The translations under genes and the position numbers were made by a program. The notes under the pieces are model-generated. The model was not told the DNA's origin, ran no database searches, and saw nothing but the letters and a program-made list of their open reading frames with translations. Source: Nitrosomonadaceae bacterium (GTDB lineage: Bacteria; Pseudomonadota; Gammaproteobacteria; Burkholderiales; Nitrosomonadaceae). From it: DNA of 60,044 bases. Every line of letters begins with the position of its first letter. Position 1 is the first letter of the stretch. Below are positions 12,200-24,245 of this stretch, one piece after another. The stretch spans positions 1-60,044 of the forward strand of contig CAKKRD010000017.1 of the NCBI GenBank assembly GCA_919902515.1, written 5' to 3'.

Positions 12200-12736
12200 C
12201 TAGCTTTTAAGGGCAACGGCCATGGCTTCCAATTTGCCGCGCACGGATGCGTCGAGCACTTCGTCACCGATTTCAACTTTCACTCCACCGATTAATTCCG
12301 GGTTTACACTTACCTTGGCCTCTATTTTGCGTTTAAACTTGGCCTCGAGGTTTATCACCAAATCCTTCAGTTGCGCGTCACTCATGGCAAACGCGGAGGT
12401 AACATGCGCTTCCAGCACGCCTTCATGTTGCGCCTTCAGTTGTTCGAACAGTTCACTTACTTGCGGCAGTATTTCGACCCGGCCGTTTTCCACCAGTAGC
12501 AGAACAAAATTGCGGCCTTCGTTGTTGAGCTTGTCGCCACAGATGCTGAGAAGTAGCTCGCTCAGTCGTTTGGCGGGAATTTTCGGGTCGCCGATAAGGG
12601 CGCGAATACGCTCATCGCCGGCTATCGTAGCCGTGAGCTGCAGCATGTCGGACCAGGCGGGTAGCGCATTATTCGCCTTGGCCAGCTTGAATACCGCTTC
12701 AGCGTAGGGCCGTGCAATGGTGCGGGCTTCGGCCAT
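12200..12736 (-). CDS. atpH: ATP synthase delta subunit AtpH
   Basis: This is the peripheral-stalk subunit linking F1 alpha to the b dimer. Its 178 residues match E. coli delta (177). It has the N-terminal TIARPYAEAVFKLA helix and the C-terminal domain with NPELIGGVKVEIGDEVLDASVRG, cited here as the IGG-x-DxSVRG pattern near the end. It is separated from atpF by 3 bases. Confidence 0.96.
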   Translation of the reverse strand: MAEARTIARPYAEAVFKLAKANNALPAWSDMLQLTATIAGDERIRALIGDPKIPAKRLSELLLSICGDKLNNEGRNFVLLLVENGRVEILPQVSELFEQLKAQHEGVLEAHVTSAFAMSDAQLKDLVINLEAKFKRKIEAKVSVNPELIGGVKVEIGDEVLDASVRGKLEAMAVALKS

Positions 12737-12739
12737 CGC

Positions 12740-13210
12740 TTACAATTCCGCCTTGATGGATGTGAGCAGATCGGCGTGAGTTTTGGCGTCTACTTCGCGC
12801 CGCAGGATTTTCGCGGCACCTGCCACGGCCAGATCGGCCACGTGCTGACGCAATGTTTCCTTGGCGCGAAACACTTCCTGCTCGACTTCTGCCTTCGCGC
12901 CGACGAGGATGCGATCGCTTTCATCCTTGGCGGTTCCCTTTGCTTCCTCAATGATCTGGGAAGCACGCTTCTCTGCCTGGGCAATAATGTCGGCAGCCCG
13001 CTGCTTGGCCTCCTTCAGCGCGTCGGCGGAACGGTGGCTGGCCAACTCCAGTTCATGCTTGCCACGCTCACCCGCTGCCAGACCGTCGGCGATGGTTTTC
13101 TGGCGGTCTTCAATCGCACGCATCAACGGCGGCCAGACAAATTTGACCGTAAACCAGATGAATATGGCAAAAGCTGCCGCCTGAGAAAAAAGGGTAAAAT
13201 TGATGTTCAT
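12740..13210 (-). CDS. atpF: ATP synthase b subunit AtpF
   Basis: This stator subunit has one N-terminal membrane helix (about residues 5-25, [21 protein letters not shown]) followed by a long charged Ala/Glu/Lys-rich helix forming the right-handed coiled coil. Its 156 residues are identical in length to E. coli b. Only one b gene is present, so the stalk should be a b2 homodimer. Confidence 0.96.
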   Translation of the reverse strand: MNINFTLFSQAAAFAIFIWFTVKFVWPPLMRAIEDRQKTIADGLAAGERGKHELELASHRSADALKEAKQRAADIIAQAEKRASQIIEEAKGTAKDESDRILVGAKAEVEQEVFRAKETLRQHVADLAVAGAAKILRREVDAKTHADLLTSIKAEL

Positions 13211-13247
13211 GGCTAGCCCCTGCTAATGGCACCGAGAGCCGGCATTA

Positions 13248-14390
<1,143 letters not shown>

Positions 14391-14406
14391 TTAGTGCCTG
14401 CTCAAA

Positions 14407-14799
14407 CTATTTAATCTGTGGGACCACTCTTGTATCATCCGGGACAAACAACGCCATGCCGAAGACCAGGACAGTGATGGCGAACGTTCCAATGAAGCTT
14501 ACCGCAACAACATCCTTGTAAAATGTCAGTACCAGCCAGAGCAGGCCTATCATGGCCACGATTTTTACCGCTTCCGCCCGCAATGCAGTTTTCAGCGCCC
14601 CACTTATGGTGGCGCCATGGTAGCGTGAGACAATTGTTGCATAAGCGGCAGCGGCGACAATGCTCACTACCCCTCCCAGAAACGCCGAGACTGCATCGTG
14701 AAATCCCCATAGTGGGGCGAGGATCAGCACCATCACCACGGTGACGATCAATTGCCAGCGCATGATGGTGCGTACCGGCTTGCTTCGTATCCAAGGCAT
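14407..14799 (-). CDS. atpI: ATP synthase accessory protein AtpI
   Basis: This small membrane protein heads the operon and is thought to aid c-ring assembly or Mg2+ supply. The frame is open further upstream, but the Met at 14799 (PWIRSKPVRTIMRWQ) gives 130 residues, near the E. coli length (126), and the longer version adds a non-hydrophobic tail. Four hydrophobic segments are visible. The promoter candidate at 14975-15003 leaves a leader of about 170 bases. AtpI sequence is poorly conserved; identification rests on hydropathy and operon position. Confidence 0.85.
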   Translation of the reverse strand: MPWIRSKPVRTIMRWQLIVTVVMVLILAPLWGFHDAVSAFLGGVVSIVAAAAYATIVSRYHGATISGALKTALRAEAVKIVAMIGLLWLVLTFYKDVVAVSFIGTFAITVLVFGMALFVPDDTRVVPQIK

Positions 14800-14974
14800 A
14801 ATTTGGCGTCTGTCAGAAAAGCTGAACTGCTTGGTGTGATACAGAGGATGCCGAAAGAGTGATTTCAGGTGAATTGCGTTTTTCCATTCCACGGGCCAGC
14901 GCTTATCCTCTATTTTCCGGCATCAGGCCGAAGCAGTAAAACCCAACGTTTGTGTCTGTGTTTTAAAAACGCGG

Positions 14975-15003
14975 ATTCTAATCTGTCCGAGCGCGCCAGT
15001 CAA
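14975..15003 (-). promoter_or_regulatory. Predicted promoter of the atp operon
   Basis: On the minus strand TTGACT (14998-15003) and TAGAAT (14975-14980) are separated by exactly 17 bp, a near-consensus sigma70 promoter. It is the only good candidate I see in the gene-free stretch 14800-15101 between atpI and the pilU stop. The rest of that stretch holds nothing I can assign. Confidence 0.6.
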
Positions 15004-15101
15004 TGGGGAGTCTCTTTCAAGAAGATACAAGTTTGAACAGTAAAGGTATATTTCTAGCAGTGCGCGTGTCGAATTCACGGCCAGCGATGAATATGCACCT
15101 A

Positions 15102-16262
15102 TCAGCTAAACTTCAAATGCTCAATTCCCGAACTCAGGTCCCGATCCTTTGCTTCCGCCCCCTGGAGTTTGATTTGCAAGCGCAGTTCGTTCATGGAATC
15201 GGCGTTCCTCAAGGCATCCTCGTAACTGATTTTGCCGGCTTCATACAACTCAAACAGCGCCGTGTCAAAGGTTTGCATCCCGAGCTCGCGGGATTTTTTC
15301 ATGATTTCCTTGATCTCGTGAACCTCACCCTTGAAGATCAGATCGGAGATCAGCGGGGAATTGAGCATGATTTCAATTGCCGCTGTTCGACCTTCGCCCC
15401 TTTTTAACGGCAGCAATCGCTGGGCCACTACCGCTCTCAAATTCAACGACAAGTCCATCAGCAACTGCGCTCTGCGTTCTTCCGGGAAGAAATTGATGAT
15501 GCGGTCGAGCGCCTGGTTGGCGCTGTTGGCATGCAGCGTACCCATGCACAAGTGACCGGTTTCGGCGAAGGCGATAGCGTGCTCCATGGTTTCACGTTCG
15601 CGGATCTCGCCAATCAGGATTACATCCGGTGCCTGGCGCAGAGTGTTTTTCAGCGCGGATTCCCATGAGTCCGTATCCACCCCCACCTCGCGCTGGGTTA
15701 TCACGCAGTTAATGTGTTCATGCACGAATTCCACCGGGTCTTCGATGGTAATGATATGGCCATGGCTGTTTTTGTTGCGGTAGCCGATCATCGCCGCCAG
15801 CGAAGTGGATTTGCCCGAACCGGTACCACCGACGAAAATCACCAGGCCGCGCTTGCTCATCACCACATCTTTCAATACCAGCGGTAACCCCAGGGCATCA
15901 AACTCCGGGATCGCGGTGGTGATGGTGCGCAGCACCAGACCCACGCGTTGTTGCTGGACGAAGGCATTGACGCGGAAACGCCCAATACCGGGCGGGTGGA
16001 TGGCAAAGTTACACTCCTTGCCCGCCTCAAATTCTGCTGCTTGCTTGTCGTTCATGATGGCGCGCGCCAGCTCAGCAGTGTGCTGCGGCGTCAATGGTTG
16101 ACTGGATACCGGAGTCATTTCTCCGTCCACCTTGAAGGCAGGAGGGAAACCGGCGGTAATGAACATGTCCGAGGCTTTTTTGCTGAGCATCAGACGCAGC
16201 AGATCAAAGATGAATTTTGTTGCCCGATCTGTTATCTGATCCGTCGCTGGGTCTTGTTCCAT
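15102..16262 (-). CDS. pilU: Twitching motility ATPase PilU
   Basis: This PilT-like hexameric ATPase acts at the type IV pilus base in the cytoplasm and assists retraction. Its 386 residues agree with PilU (about 380) and exceed PilT (about 345) by a C-terminal extension. It has Walker A GGTGSGKST (about 137), the Asp box TIEDPVEF, Walker B DVILIGEIR, and the His box TLHANSANQALDRI. PilU rather than PilT is favoured by the N-terminal SKKASDMFITAGFPP and by the dedicated pilT gene directly upstream (40 bp). Confidence 0.92.
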   Translation of the reverse strand: MEQDPATDQITDRATKFIFDLLRLMLSKKASDMFITAGFPPAFKVDGEMTPVSSQPLTPQHTAELARAIMNDKQAAEFEAGKECNFAIHPPGIGRFRVNAFVQQQRVGLVLRTITTAIPEFDALGLPLVLKDVVMSKRGLVIFVGGTGSGKSTSLAAMIGYRNKNSHGHIITIEDPVEFVHEHINCVITQREVGVDTDSWESALKNTLRQAPDVILIGEIRERETMEHAIAFAETGHLCMGTLHANSANQALDRIINFFPEERRAQLLMDLSLNLRAVVAQRLLPLKRGEGRTAAIEIMLNSPLISDLIFKGEVHEIKEIMKKSRELGMQTFDTALFELYEAGKISYEDALRNADSMNELRLQIKLQGAEAKDRDLSSGIEHLKFS

Positions 16263-16302
16263 GAGTTACTCCTACATTTCTCAAAACCAGGGTCGGATAA
16301 CA

Positions 16303-17346
16303 TCAGCCTGGGAAACTGTCCTTGTTCATGGCCTTGGTACGGGCTTCCGCGTTGGAAATAATATTACGTTTCACCAGATCTGTCAGATTCTGATCCAGCG
16401 TCTGCATGCCTACGCTCTGACTGGTCTGGATAGTTGAGTACATTTGCGCCACCTTCGCTTCACGGATCAAATTGCGGATCGCCGGGGTGCCGATCATGAT
16501 CTCATGTGCTGCCACCCGGCCAGTGCCATCCTTGGTTTTAAGCAGCGCCTGCGAAATTACCGCACGCAGGGATTCTGACAGCATGGAGCGCACCATTTCT
16601 TTTTCTTCTGCCGGAAACACATCAATGATCCGGTCGATGGTCTTGGCGGCGGAGCTGGTATGCAGTGTGCCAAACACCAGGTGACCGGTTTCCGCTGCCG
16701 TCATGGCCAGACGGATGGTTTCCAGATCGCGCATCTCGCCCACCAGAATGATATCCGGGTCTTCGCGCAGCGCCGAACGCAATGCACTGGCAAAGCTCAA
16801 GGTGTCACGACCGATTTCACGCTGATTGATGAGACACTTCTTGCTTTCGTGGACGAATTCGATCGGATCTTCCAGTGTCAAAATGTGGCCGTGTTGACTC
16901 TCGTTGATATCATTGATCATCGCTGCCAGGGTGGTGGACTTGCCGGAGCCGGTAGGGCCGGTTATCAGCACCACACCGCGCGGCTGTTTGGCAATGTCAG
17001 CAAAAATTTTCGGTGCTTTCAGTTCTTCCAGGCTCAATACTTTCGACGGAATAGTGCGCATCACCGAGGCGGCACCGCGCTGGGTATTGAACGCATTCAC
17101 CCGGAAGCGCGCCAGATTGGGTATGGCGAAAGAAAAATCGCACTCCAGATTTTCCTCATAGAATTTGCGCTGGCTGTCGTTCATGATGTCATACACCATG
17201 TCGTGCACATCCTTGTGCTCCATCACCGGCAAATTGATGCGCCTGATCTCGCCGTGCACCCGGATCATCGGCGGCATGCCCGCAGACAGATGCAGATCCG
17301 AGGCTTTATTCTTGACCACGAAAGCGAGTAGCTCTACTATATTCAT
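16303..17346 (-). CDS. pilT: Pilus retraction ATPase PilT
   Basis: This is the type IV pilus retraction motor. Its 347 residues match PilT. The N-terminal PAS-like domain begins NIVELLAFVVKNKASDLHLSAG. Walker A GPTGSGKSTTLAAMI (about 130), Asp box TLEDPIEFVH, Walker B DIILVGEMRD and the His box TLHTSSAAKTIDRI are all intact. The C-terminal AIRNLIREAK contains the AIRNLIRE motif needed for retraction. It is followed by pilU on the same strand and is divergent from yggS across 56 bp, which must carry both promoters. Confidence 0.95.
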   Translation of the reverse strand: MNIVELLAFVVKNKASDLHLSAGMPPMIRVHGEIRRINLPVMEHKDVHDMVYDIMNDSQRKFYEENLECDFSFAIPNLARFRVNAFNTQRGAASVMRTIPSKVLSLEELKAPKIFADIAKQPRGVVLITGPTGSGKSTTLAAMINDINESQHGHILTLEDPIEFVHESKKCLINQREIGRDTLSFASALRSALREDPDIILVGEMRDLETIRLAMTAAETGHLVFGTLHTSSAAKTIDRIIDVFPAEEKEMVRSMLSESLRAVISQALLKTKDGTGRVAAHEIMIGTPAIRNLIREAKVAQMYSTIQTSQSVGMQTLDQNLTDLVKRNIISNAEARTKAMNKDSFPG

Positions 17347-17402
17347 CGTGATGCTCCGTCAGACGTGAGCCAATTCAGGAACGTGGGACAACCGCGCAGA
17401 TT

Positions 17403-19398
<1,996 letters not shown>

Positions 19399-19430
19399 GA
19401 AAACCCCGATACACGATGCTAAAGCTTAAA

Positions 19431-19545
19431 CCGCAGAGGACGCGGAGGACACAGAGGAATTCAGAATCAGACAAAACAAAAAATAGATGTAATCCTGTAG
19501 ATCCTGTCTTTTATTTTTCCTCTGCGTTCTCCGCGTCCTCTGCGG
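19431..19545. repeat. MITE-like inverted repeat
   Basis: The arms 19431-19458 and 19518-19545 pair at 26 of 28 positions; the arm starts CCGCAGAGGACGCGGAG. Between them sits an AT-rich core with a duplicated ATCCTGT. Similar CGCAGAGGACGCAGAGG palindromes are scattered through many proteobacterial genomes as intergenic repeats. It fills the gap between rsmD and the downstream M16 gene and could also fold as a transcript end. Confidence 0.7.
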
Positions 19546-19557
19546 CGAATAACTTTA

Positions 19558-20868
19558 TTATTTTTCTTCTATTGCTCCTACTACCACCGTCACCATTCCT
19601 TCCGGTTTGATCCGGCGCTGAAAAGCCTCCTTGACCTGCGCTACAGTCACTTTGTCTATCGCTTTCACGTAGTCATCCAAATAAGTGAGAGGCAGATTGT
19701 AGAAACCAATCATAGCGAGGTGATCGATGATCTTCTTGTTGCTGTCCAAGCGTAGCGGAAAGCCACCGATAATATTTTGCTTGGCTGCGATCAACTCTTT
19801 TTTCGTTGGACCGCCGGCAACGAAATCAGCCAGTACCCGTTGCGTCAGCCTGAGCGCCTCTTCTGACTGCTCCTTCTTGGTTTGCAGGCCGATCTCGAAT
19901 GGGCCTTCATGCCGGAGCGGAGAAAAGCCGCTGTAAACGCTGTAGGCCAGCCCGCGTTTCTGACGGATTTCCTGCATCAGGCGCGAAACGAACCCGCCGC
20001 CGCCAAGTATGTAATTGCCCACAACCAGCGGGAAAAAATCAGGATCATCGCGCCGCAGCCCTGGGTAGGCTAGCAGAATATGGCTTTGGCTCGCAGGATG
20101 GGCGATTCTCCTGGTCTCTGCCACCGGCGCCATCACTGGCGGCAAAACGATGTCCGGCTTGCCTTGTGGCAGATCCTTGGTCAGGGCCTCAGCAATGGCC
20201 GCCGCTTCGGCACGACTCACATCGCCCATGATCGACACTACCGCACCGGCGGCAAGATAGCGGGATTGATAGAGATCCACCAGATCCTTGCGTTGCAATA
20301 GCTCCAGGCTGGCGATCTCACCCGAACCGCGCAATCCATAGGGATGGCCGCCGTAGAGCATTTTCCTTAAGGTACGGCTGGCGATGTGATCCGGTTTGGT
20401 GTCGGCCTCCTTCAGTCCGGTGATCACTCGCGCCCGTTCCCGTTCCAGTACATCTTCAGGAAACTCGGGGTGCTGTATCACGCGGCCGAGTATATCCAGC
20501 GCTTGCTTGCGTTCACGCTCACTGCTCAGGGTTCGTAACAAAACGCCCGCGCGATCCTGATCGAAGCGGCCACCCAGCTCTGCACCGACATCGGCCAGCG
20601 CTTTGGCGATCTGGTCTTCGGACAGTCCGCCTGCGCCCAGGTTGAGCAGTTGCAGAGTCAGGCCGGCACGACCGGAGGTTTCCGGCGTATCGGAACTGCT
20701 GCCCGCGTCGAAATCCACGCTGATATCGAGTATCGGCAAATCGCGGCTTTCGACAAAATATACCCAAGTGCCGGCGGATGTCTGCCAGAGCTGGATCGGC
20801 AGGGTCGCGAGCGCCAGCTGGGAGTAAGCCGCCAGGAGCAGGATGAATAATAAACGTATCGCTTGCAT
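19558..20868 (-). CDS. M16 peptidase-like subunit without zinc motif
   Basis: This exported M16 (pitrilysin) family protein has 436 residues from the Met at 20868, where a Sec signal (MQAIRLLFILLLAAYSQLALA-like hydrophobic start) begins; the frame is open 17 codons further. At the usual HxxEH position it reads LLNLGAGGLSEDQ, so the zinc-binding His and Glu residues are absent. The C-terminal M16 half (LGGGGFVSRLMQEIRQKRGLAYSVYS, cited as the GGG and R-x-x-RGLAY-x-V-x-S motif) is intact, as in the partner subunits of two-chain M16 proteases. It follows the active subunit on the same strand. A periplasmic heterodimer is inferred. Confidence 0.85.
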   Translation of the reverse strand: MQAIRLLFILLLAAYSQLALATLPIQLWQTSAGTWVYFVESRDLPILDISVDFDAGSSSDTPETSGRAGLTLQLLNLGAGGLSEDQIAKALADVGAELGGRFDQDRAGVLLRTLSSERERKQALDILGRVIQHPEFPEDVLERERARVITGLKEADTKPDHIASRTLRKMLYGGHPYGLRGSGEIASLELLQRKDLVDLYQSRYLAAGAVVSIMGDVSRAEAAAIAEALTKDLPQGKPDIVLPPVMAPVAETRRIAHPASQSHILLAYPGLRRDDPDFFPLVVGNYILGGGGFVSRLMQEIRQKRGLAYSVYSGFSPLRHEGPFEIGLQTKKEQSEEALRLTQRVLADFVAGGPTKKELIAAKQNIIGGFPLRLDSNKKIIDHLAMIGFYNLPLTYLDDYVKAIDKVTVAQVKEAFQRRIKPEGMVTVVVGAIEEK

Positions 20869-20987
20869 CGACAACCTCTCTAAAGGATTCTTGCTGAGTT
20901 CCAGGTTTGTAAGTTTCAAACCGAACCAGCCAGTTACTGATCTACTTGGGAAAAATAAGGACAGATCTCCAGACCCGACTTTAGCTC

Positions 20988-22397
20988 TTAATGCCGCAAC
21001 CCGCTGGGCGCAGCGGTGGGGAATTTCTGTTCCAGCGGTTGCGGATCGAGCACCGCCACGGTCAGGCTGTCATCCTGCACATATTTCTTTGCCACTTCGC
21101 GCACCTGTTCGGCGGTGACGGCCTGCAATTTTTTTACCATCGTATCGAGGTCACGATAAGACAGTCCGACACTTTCCAGTTGGCCGATCTGCATCGCCTG
21201 ATAAAACATTGAGTCGAGCCTGAATACGTGGTTGGCCACTACTTGCGCCTTGACGCGCGCGAGCTCCTCTTCGGTTACGCCGTCCAGCATGAGTTTTTCC
21301 ATTTCACCGCGCAAGGCGGTTTCCAGTTCCACTACGGTTTTCCCTTCACTGGGTGTGCCGTAGAGATAAAACATGCCGGGGCCGCGCGCAGTGGAATCGT
21401 AACCTGCGCCTGTCGAGTTGGCGATGCGGCGCTCGCGCACCAGTTCTTTGTTGAGCCGTGCGGACTCGTTGCCATCCAGCACTCCCACCAGCATTTCCAG
21501 TGCATAGGGTTCCCAGTCGTCGCCGGCGTTGCGCAACGCCGGTGCATGGTAGCCCATGGTCAGATAGGGCAGTTTTGCCGGCGCTTTGACCGTCAGCCGC
21601 TTGATCCCGACTTGCGCTGGTTCAATCTGCGGTTTGCGCAAGGCCAGAGGCACCAGCGGACGTGGTTTTATTTCGCCGTAATATTTTTGCGCCAGGGCAA
21701 ATACTTCTTTTGGGTTGACATCGCCCACCACCACCAGTACGGCATTATTGGGTGCGTACCAGCGGTCGTACCATTCCTTTGCATCGCGCACGCTCATGTT
21801 CTCCAGATCGTTCATCCAACCGATGATCGGGCGCTGATAGGGATGCGATTGATAGGCTGCAGCCATCATTTTCTCGTGCACCAGTGCATGGGGCTTGTCA
21901 TCGGTGCGTAAGCGCCGCTCCTCCATTACCACCTGGATCTCTTTGGCGAATTCTTCTTTCGTCAGTATCAGATTACGCATCCGGTCAGACTCCAGTTCCA
22001 TCGCCAGCGGCAATCGGGATTTGTGCAACTGCTGGAAGTACGCGGTGTAATCGCGTCCGGTGAACGCATTCTCGCGTCCGCCTGCGGCGGCGATACGCTT
22101 GGAGAATTCACCGCCTGGGACTTTTTTCGTGCCCTTGAACATCATGTGTTCCAGCACATGGGCAACCCCGGTGGCGCCGTTCAGTTCATCAACGCTGCCG
22201 GCTTTGTACCAGATTTGCGAGACCACTACCGGCGAACGATGGTCCTCCTTGACGATCAGCCTGAGGCCGTTGGCAAGCGTGTATTCATGCGGATTGGCGA
22301 AAGCCTCGGATGAAACCGGGATAACCAGCAAGGCCAGCGCCATTACGGCAACCTGCAGACCGGGAGAAAGAGCAGCGGCGCGGCGATTTAATCTCAT
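20988..22397 (-). CDS. M16 zinc peptidase, catalytic subunit
   Basis: This exported M16 metallopeptidase has 469 residues and an N-terminal signal peptide (hydrophobic about 13-30). The inverted zinc motif HVLEH is at about residue 81-85, with the third ligand Glu in EIQVVMEERR (about 160). The second M16 domain carries GNESARLNKELVRERRIA-type sequence. It likely degrades small peptides in the periplasm together with the inactive subunit encoded next on the same strand. It is divergent from ftsY; M16-M16-rsmD-coaD next to ftsY is a frequent proteobacterial order. Confidence 0.92.
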   Translation of the reverse strand: MRLNRRAAALSPGLQVAVMALALLVIPVSSEAFANPHEYTLANGLRLIVKEDHRSPVVVSQIWYKAGSVDELNGATGVAHVLEHMMFKGTKKVPGGEFSKRIAAAGGRENAFTGRDYTAYFQQLHKSRLPLAMELESDRMRNLILTKEEFAKEIQVVMEERRLRTDDKPHALVHEKMMAAAYQSHPYQRPIIGWMNDLENMSVRDAKEWYDRWYAPNNAVLVVVGDVNPKEVFALAQKYYGEIKPRPLVPLALRKPQIEPAQVGIKRLTVKAPAKLPYLTMGYHAPALRNAGDDWEPYALEMLVGVLDGNESARLNKELVRERRIANSTGAGYDSTARGPGMFYLYGTPSEGKTVVELETALRGEMEKLMLDGVTEEELARVKAQVVANHVFRLDSMFYQAMQIGQLESVGLSYRDLDTMVKKLQAVTAEQVREVAKKYVQDDSLTVAVLDPQPLEQKFPTAAPSGLRH

Positions 22398-22473
22398 TTT
22401 TTAATAACCTAAGCTTGGGTAAACGGAATAAAATCGTGTCTTTGTGCATCAAGGGGTGTGACAGCCTACCAGA

Positions 22474-23460
22474 ATGTTAAGTTTCTTCAAGTCTAAAAAT
22501 AGCCCTGCCCCCACTGAGGTCATGCCTGCCGACTGGGCGATCAAGGTCAGACAGGGTCTTTCTCGCACGCGGGAGAACCTGGGCAGGCAGCTATCCGGTC
22601 TGTTCGGCGGCGGCAAGATAGACGCAGCTCTCTACGAGGAACTGGAGACCATACTGCTCACTGCCGATGCCGGCGTGAATGCGACTGCCTGGCTGCTGGA
22701 TGAGCTGCGCCGGCAAGTCAAGCGCGACGGTCTGACCGACGCGGCGCAACTGAAAGGGGTGTTGCAAGAAGCCCTGATCAACCTGCTGGCACCGCTGGCG
22801 CAGCCGCTTGATGTCAGCACCAACAAACCTTTCATCATCATGCTGGCGGGCGTGAACGGCGCGGGCAAAACCACTTCCATCGGCAAGCTCGCCAAATATT
22901 TTCAGTCGCAGGGAAAATCGGTGCTGCTTGCTGCCGGCGACACTTTTCGTGCCGCCGCGCGCGAACAACTCATGGCTTGGGGCGAGCGCAACAACGTTGC
23001 TGTCATCGCCCAGGAAAGCAGTGGCCAGCAGAAAGGCGATCCGGCAGCGGTGATATTCGACGCAATCAACGCCGCCAAAGCGCGTGGCATAGACATCGTG
23101 CTGGCGGATACCGCCGGGCGGCTCGCCACCCAGTTGCACCTGATGGAGGAAATCAAAAAGGTCAAGCGCGTTATCGCCAAAGCCGAGCCAGGGGCGCCGC
23201 ATGAAGTGCTGCTGGTGCTGGACGCCAACACCGGCCAGAACGCGGTCAATCAGGTGCAAGCCTTCGATGACGCACTCGGTGTCACTGGCCTGATACTCAC
23301 CAAGCTTGACGGCACCGCCAAGGGTGGTGTGATCGCCGCCATCGCCAGACAGCGTCAGCAAAACCTGCCATTGCCGATTCGTTTCCTCGGCGTGGGCGAA
23401 GGCGTGGATGATCTGCGGCCGTTCGATGCGCGGGAATTTGTCGAGGCGTTGTTTGATTGA
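22474..23460 (+). CDS. ftsY: Signal recognition particle receptor FtsY
   Basis: This membrane-associated SRP GTPase delivers ribosomes to the Sec translocon. At 328 residues it lacks the long acidic N-terminal A-domain of E. coli FtsY (497), like many betaproteobacterial forms. The NG domain is intact: G1 GVNGAGKTTSIGKLA (about 126), AAGDTFRAAAREQL, G3 DTAGR, G4 TKLDGTAKGG, and the closing GVGEGVDDLRPFD. The start is at the ATG before LSFFKSKNS. Confidence 0.96.
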   Translation: MLSFFKSKNSPAPTEVMPADWAIKVRQGLSRTRENLGRQLSGLFGGGKIDAALYEELETILLTADAGVNATAWLLDELRRQVKRDGLTDAAQLKGVLQEALINLLAPLAQPLDVSTNKPFIIMLAGVNGAGKTTSIGKLAKYFQSQGKSVLLAAGDTFRAAAREQLMAWGERNNVAVIAQESSGQQKGDPAAVIFDAINAAKARGIDIVLADTAGRLATQLHLMEEIKKVKRVIAKAEPGAPHEVLLVLDANTGQNAVNQVQAFDDALGVTGLILTKLDGTAKGGVIAAIARQRQQNLPLPIRFLGVGEGVDDLRPFDAREFVEALFD

Positions 23461-23597
23461 GCGGCGGGTTGAATTCGAATGGACACCGTTTCCCGGTTAC
23501 GCCTACTCGAAAATTTCGCTACACTGCCTGTATCTCAATTTTCTCGGGGTGCCGTTCAATTCGCGATCCCCGTTAGGTTCCAAAGAGGAGATTCGTC

Positions 23598-23918
23598 ATG
23601 CAACTCAAAGTAAAGTCGAAGCCTACGACTTCCCTCAGCGAGTCGGATCAATTTGATCCAGTGGATCTCGCAGTTCGGGGTGAACTTCGTTTCAGTCACG
23701 TAGAGTGTGCTGGGGGAGACATAGCAGTCCGCATCGTCCAGCTCAGTTATGATCCTGGCGTTTCTTACGCGCAGTTTTCTTGCCAAGTCTGCGGCGACTC
23801 GAACAGAGAAAAGTTGTCTGCGGTCATAAAAGCCATGCGCAAGTTGCTTATTCTCAACAAGAGTCAACAGGTCGGTACTGCCGAATTCCTAATTTCCGGT
23901 GCCGACTCGAAAACCTAA
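23598..23918 (+). CDS. Small protein of unknown function
   Basis: This is a 106-residue soluble protein with no signal peptide and no family I recognise. It contains two Cys (VECAGG and SCQVCG, about 36 and 57-60) and a mildly basic C-terminal helix. A GAGG ribosome site eight bases before ATG supports expression. It stands alone between ftsY and an insertion-sequence remnant, so it may have arrived with mobile DNA. Function cannot be inferred. Confidence 0.5.
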   Translation: MQLKVKSKPTTSLSESDQFDPVDLAVRGELRFSHVECAGGDIAVRIVQLSYDPGVSYAQFSCQVCGDSNREKLSAVIKAMRKLLILNKSQQVGTAEFLISGADSKT

Positions 23919-24066
23919 CGGCGCTGCAGCTGTAGAAAAACCCATTTTCAGGTGCGCAGAAGCACCTTTGTGAGGTTTTCGAAGCGTAGTTTTTGTTTGA
24001 TTTTCCGGAACGCTCGTTGAGGAACGTCCAATCATCGTGCAGGCGTGTCGGCTGGACCCTCGTGGG

Positions 24067-24230
24067 TCAACTTGCATAGCCGTTGTTGGCCAGCTTTTCG
24101 ATGTTGTGCACCAGGCAGCATCGCTGCCACTGCCCCTCGACCTTGGTTTGCCCGCAGAGCATGAACCGGTTCAGCCGCTTGTTGTGGCGCAGATTGCCAA
24201 CTACCGGCTCCACCGCCGCAAAGCGTCCAG
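24067..24230 (-). pseudogene. IS1182-type transposase remnant (C-terminus)
   Basis: The minus-strand frame ending at 24067 reads GRFAAVEPVVGNLRHNKRLN, then a segment with KVEGQWQ and VHNIEKLANNGYAS. This matches the C-terminal end of IS1182/DDE transposases as I know the family. Everything upstream of about 24230 (DDE core, N-terminus) is missing, and the break lies only about 16 bases past the fur stop codon. The downstream 23919-24066 probably holds the matching element end, but no terminal repeat could be paired. Confidence 0.7.
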
Positions 24231-24245
24231 CGCATCGCACACTGC

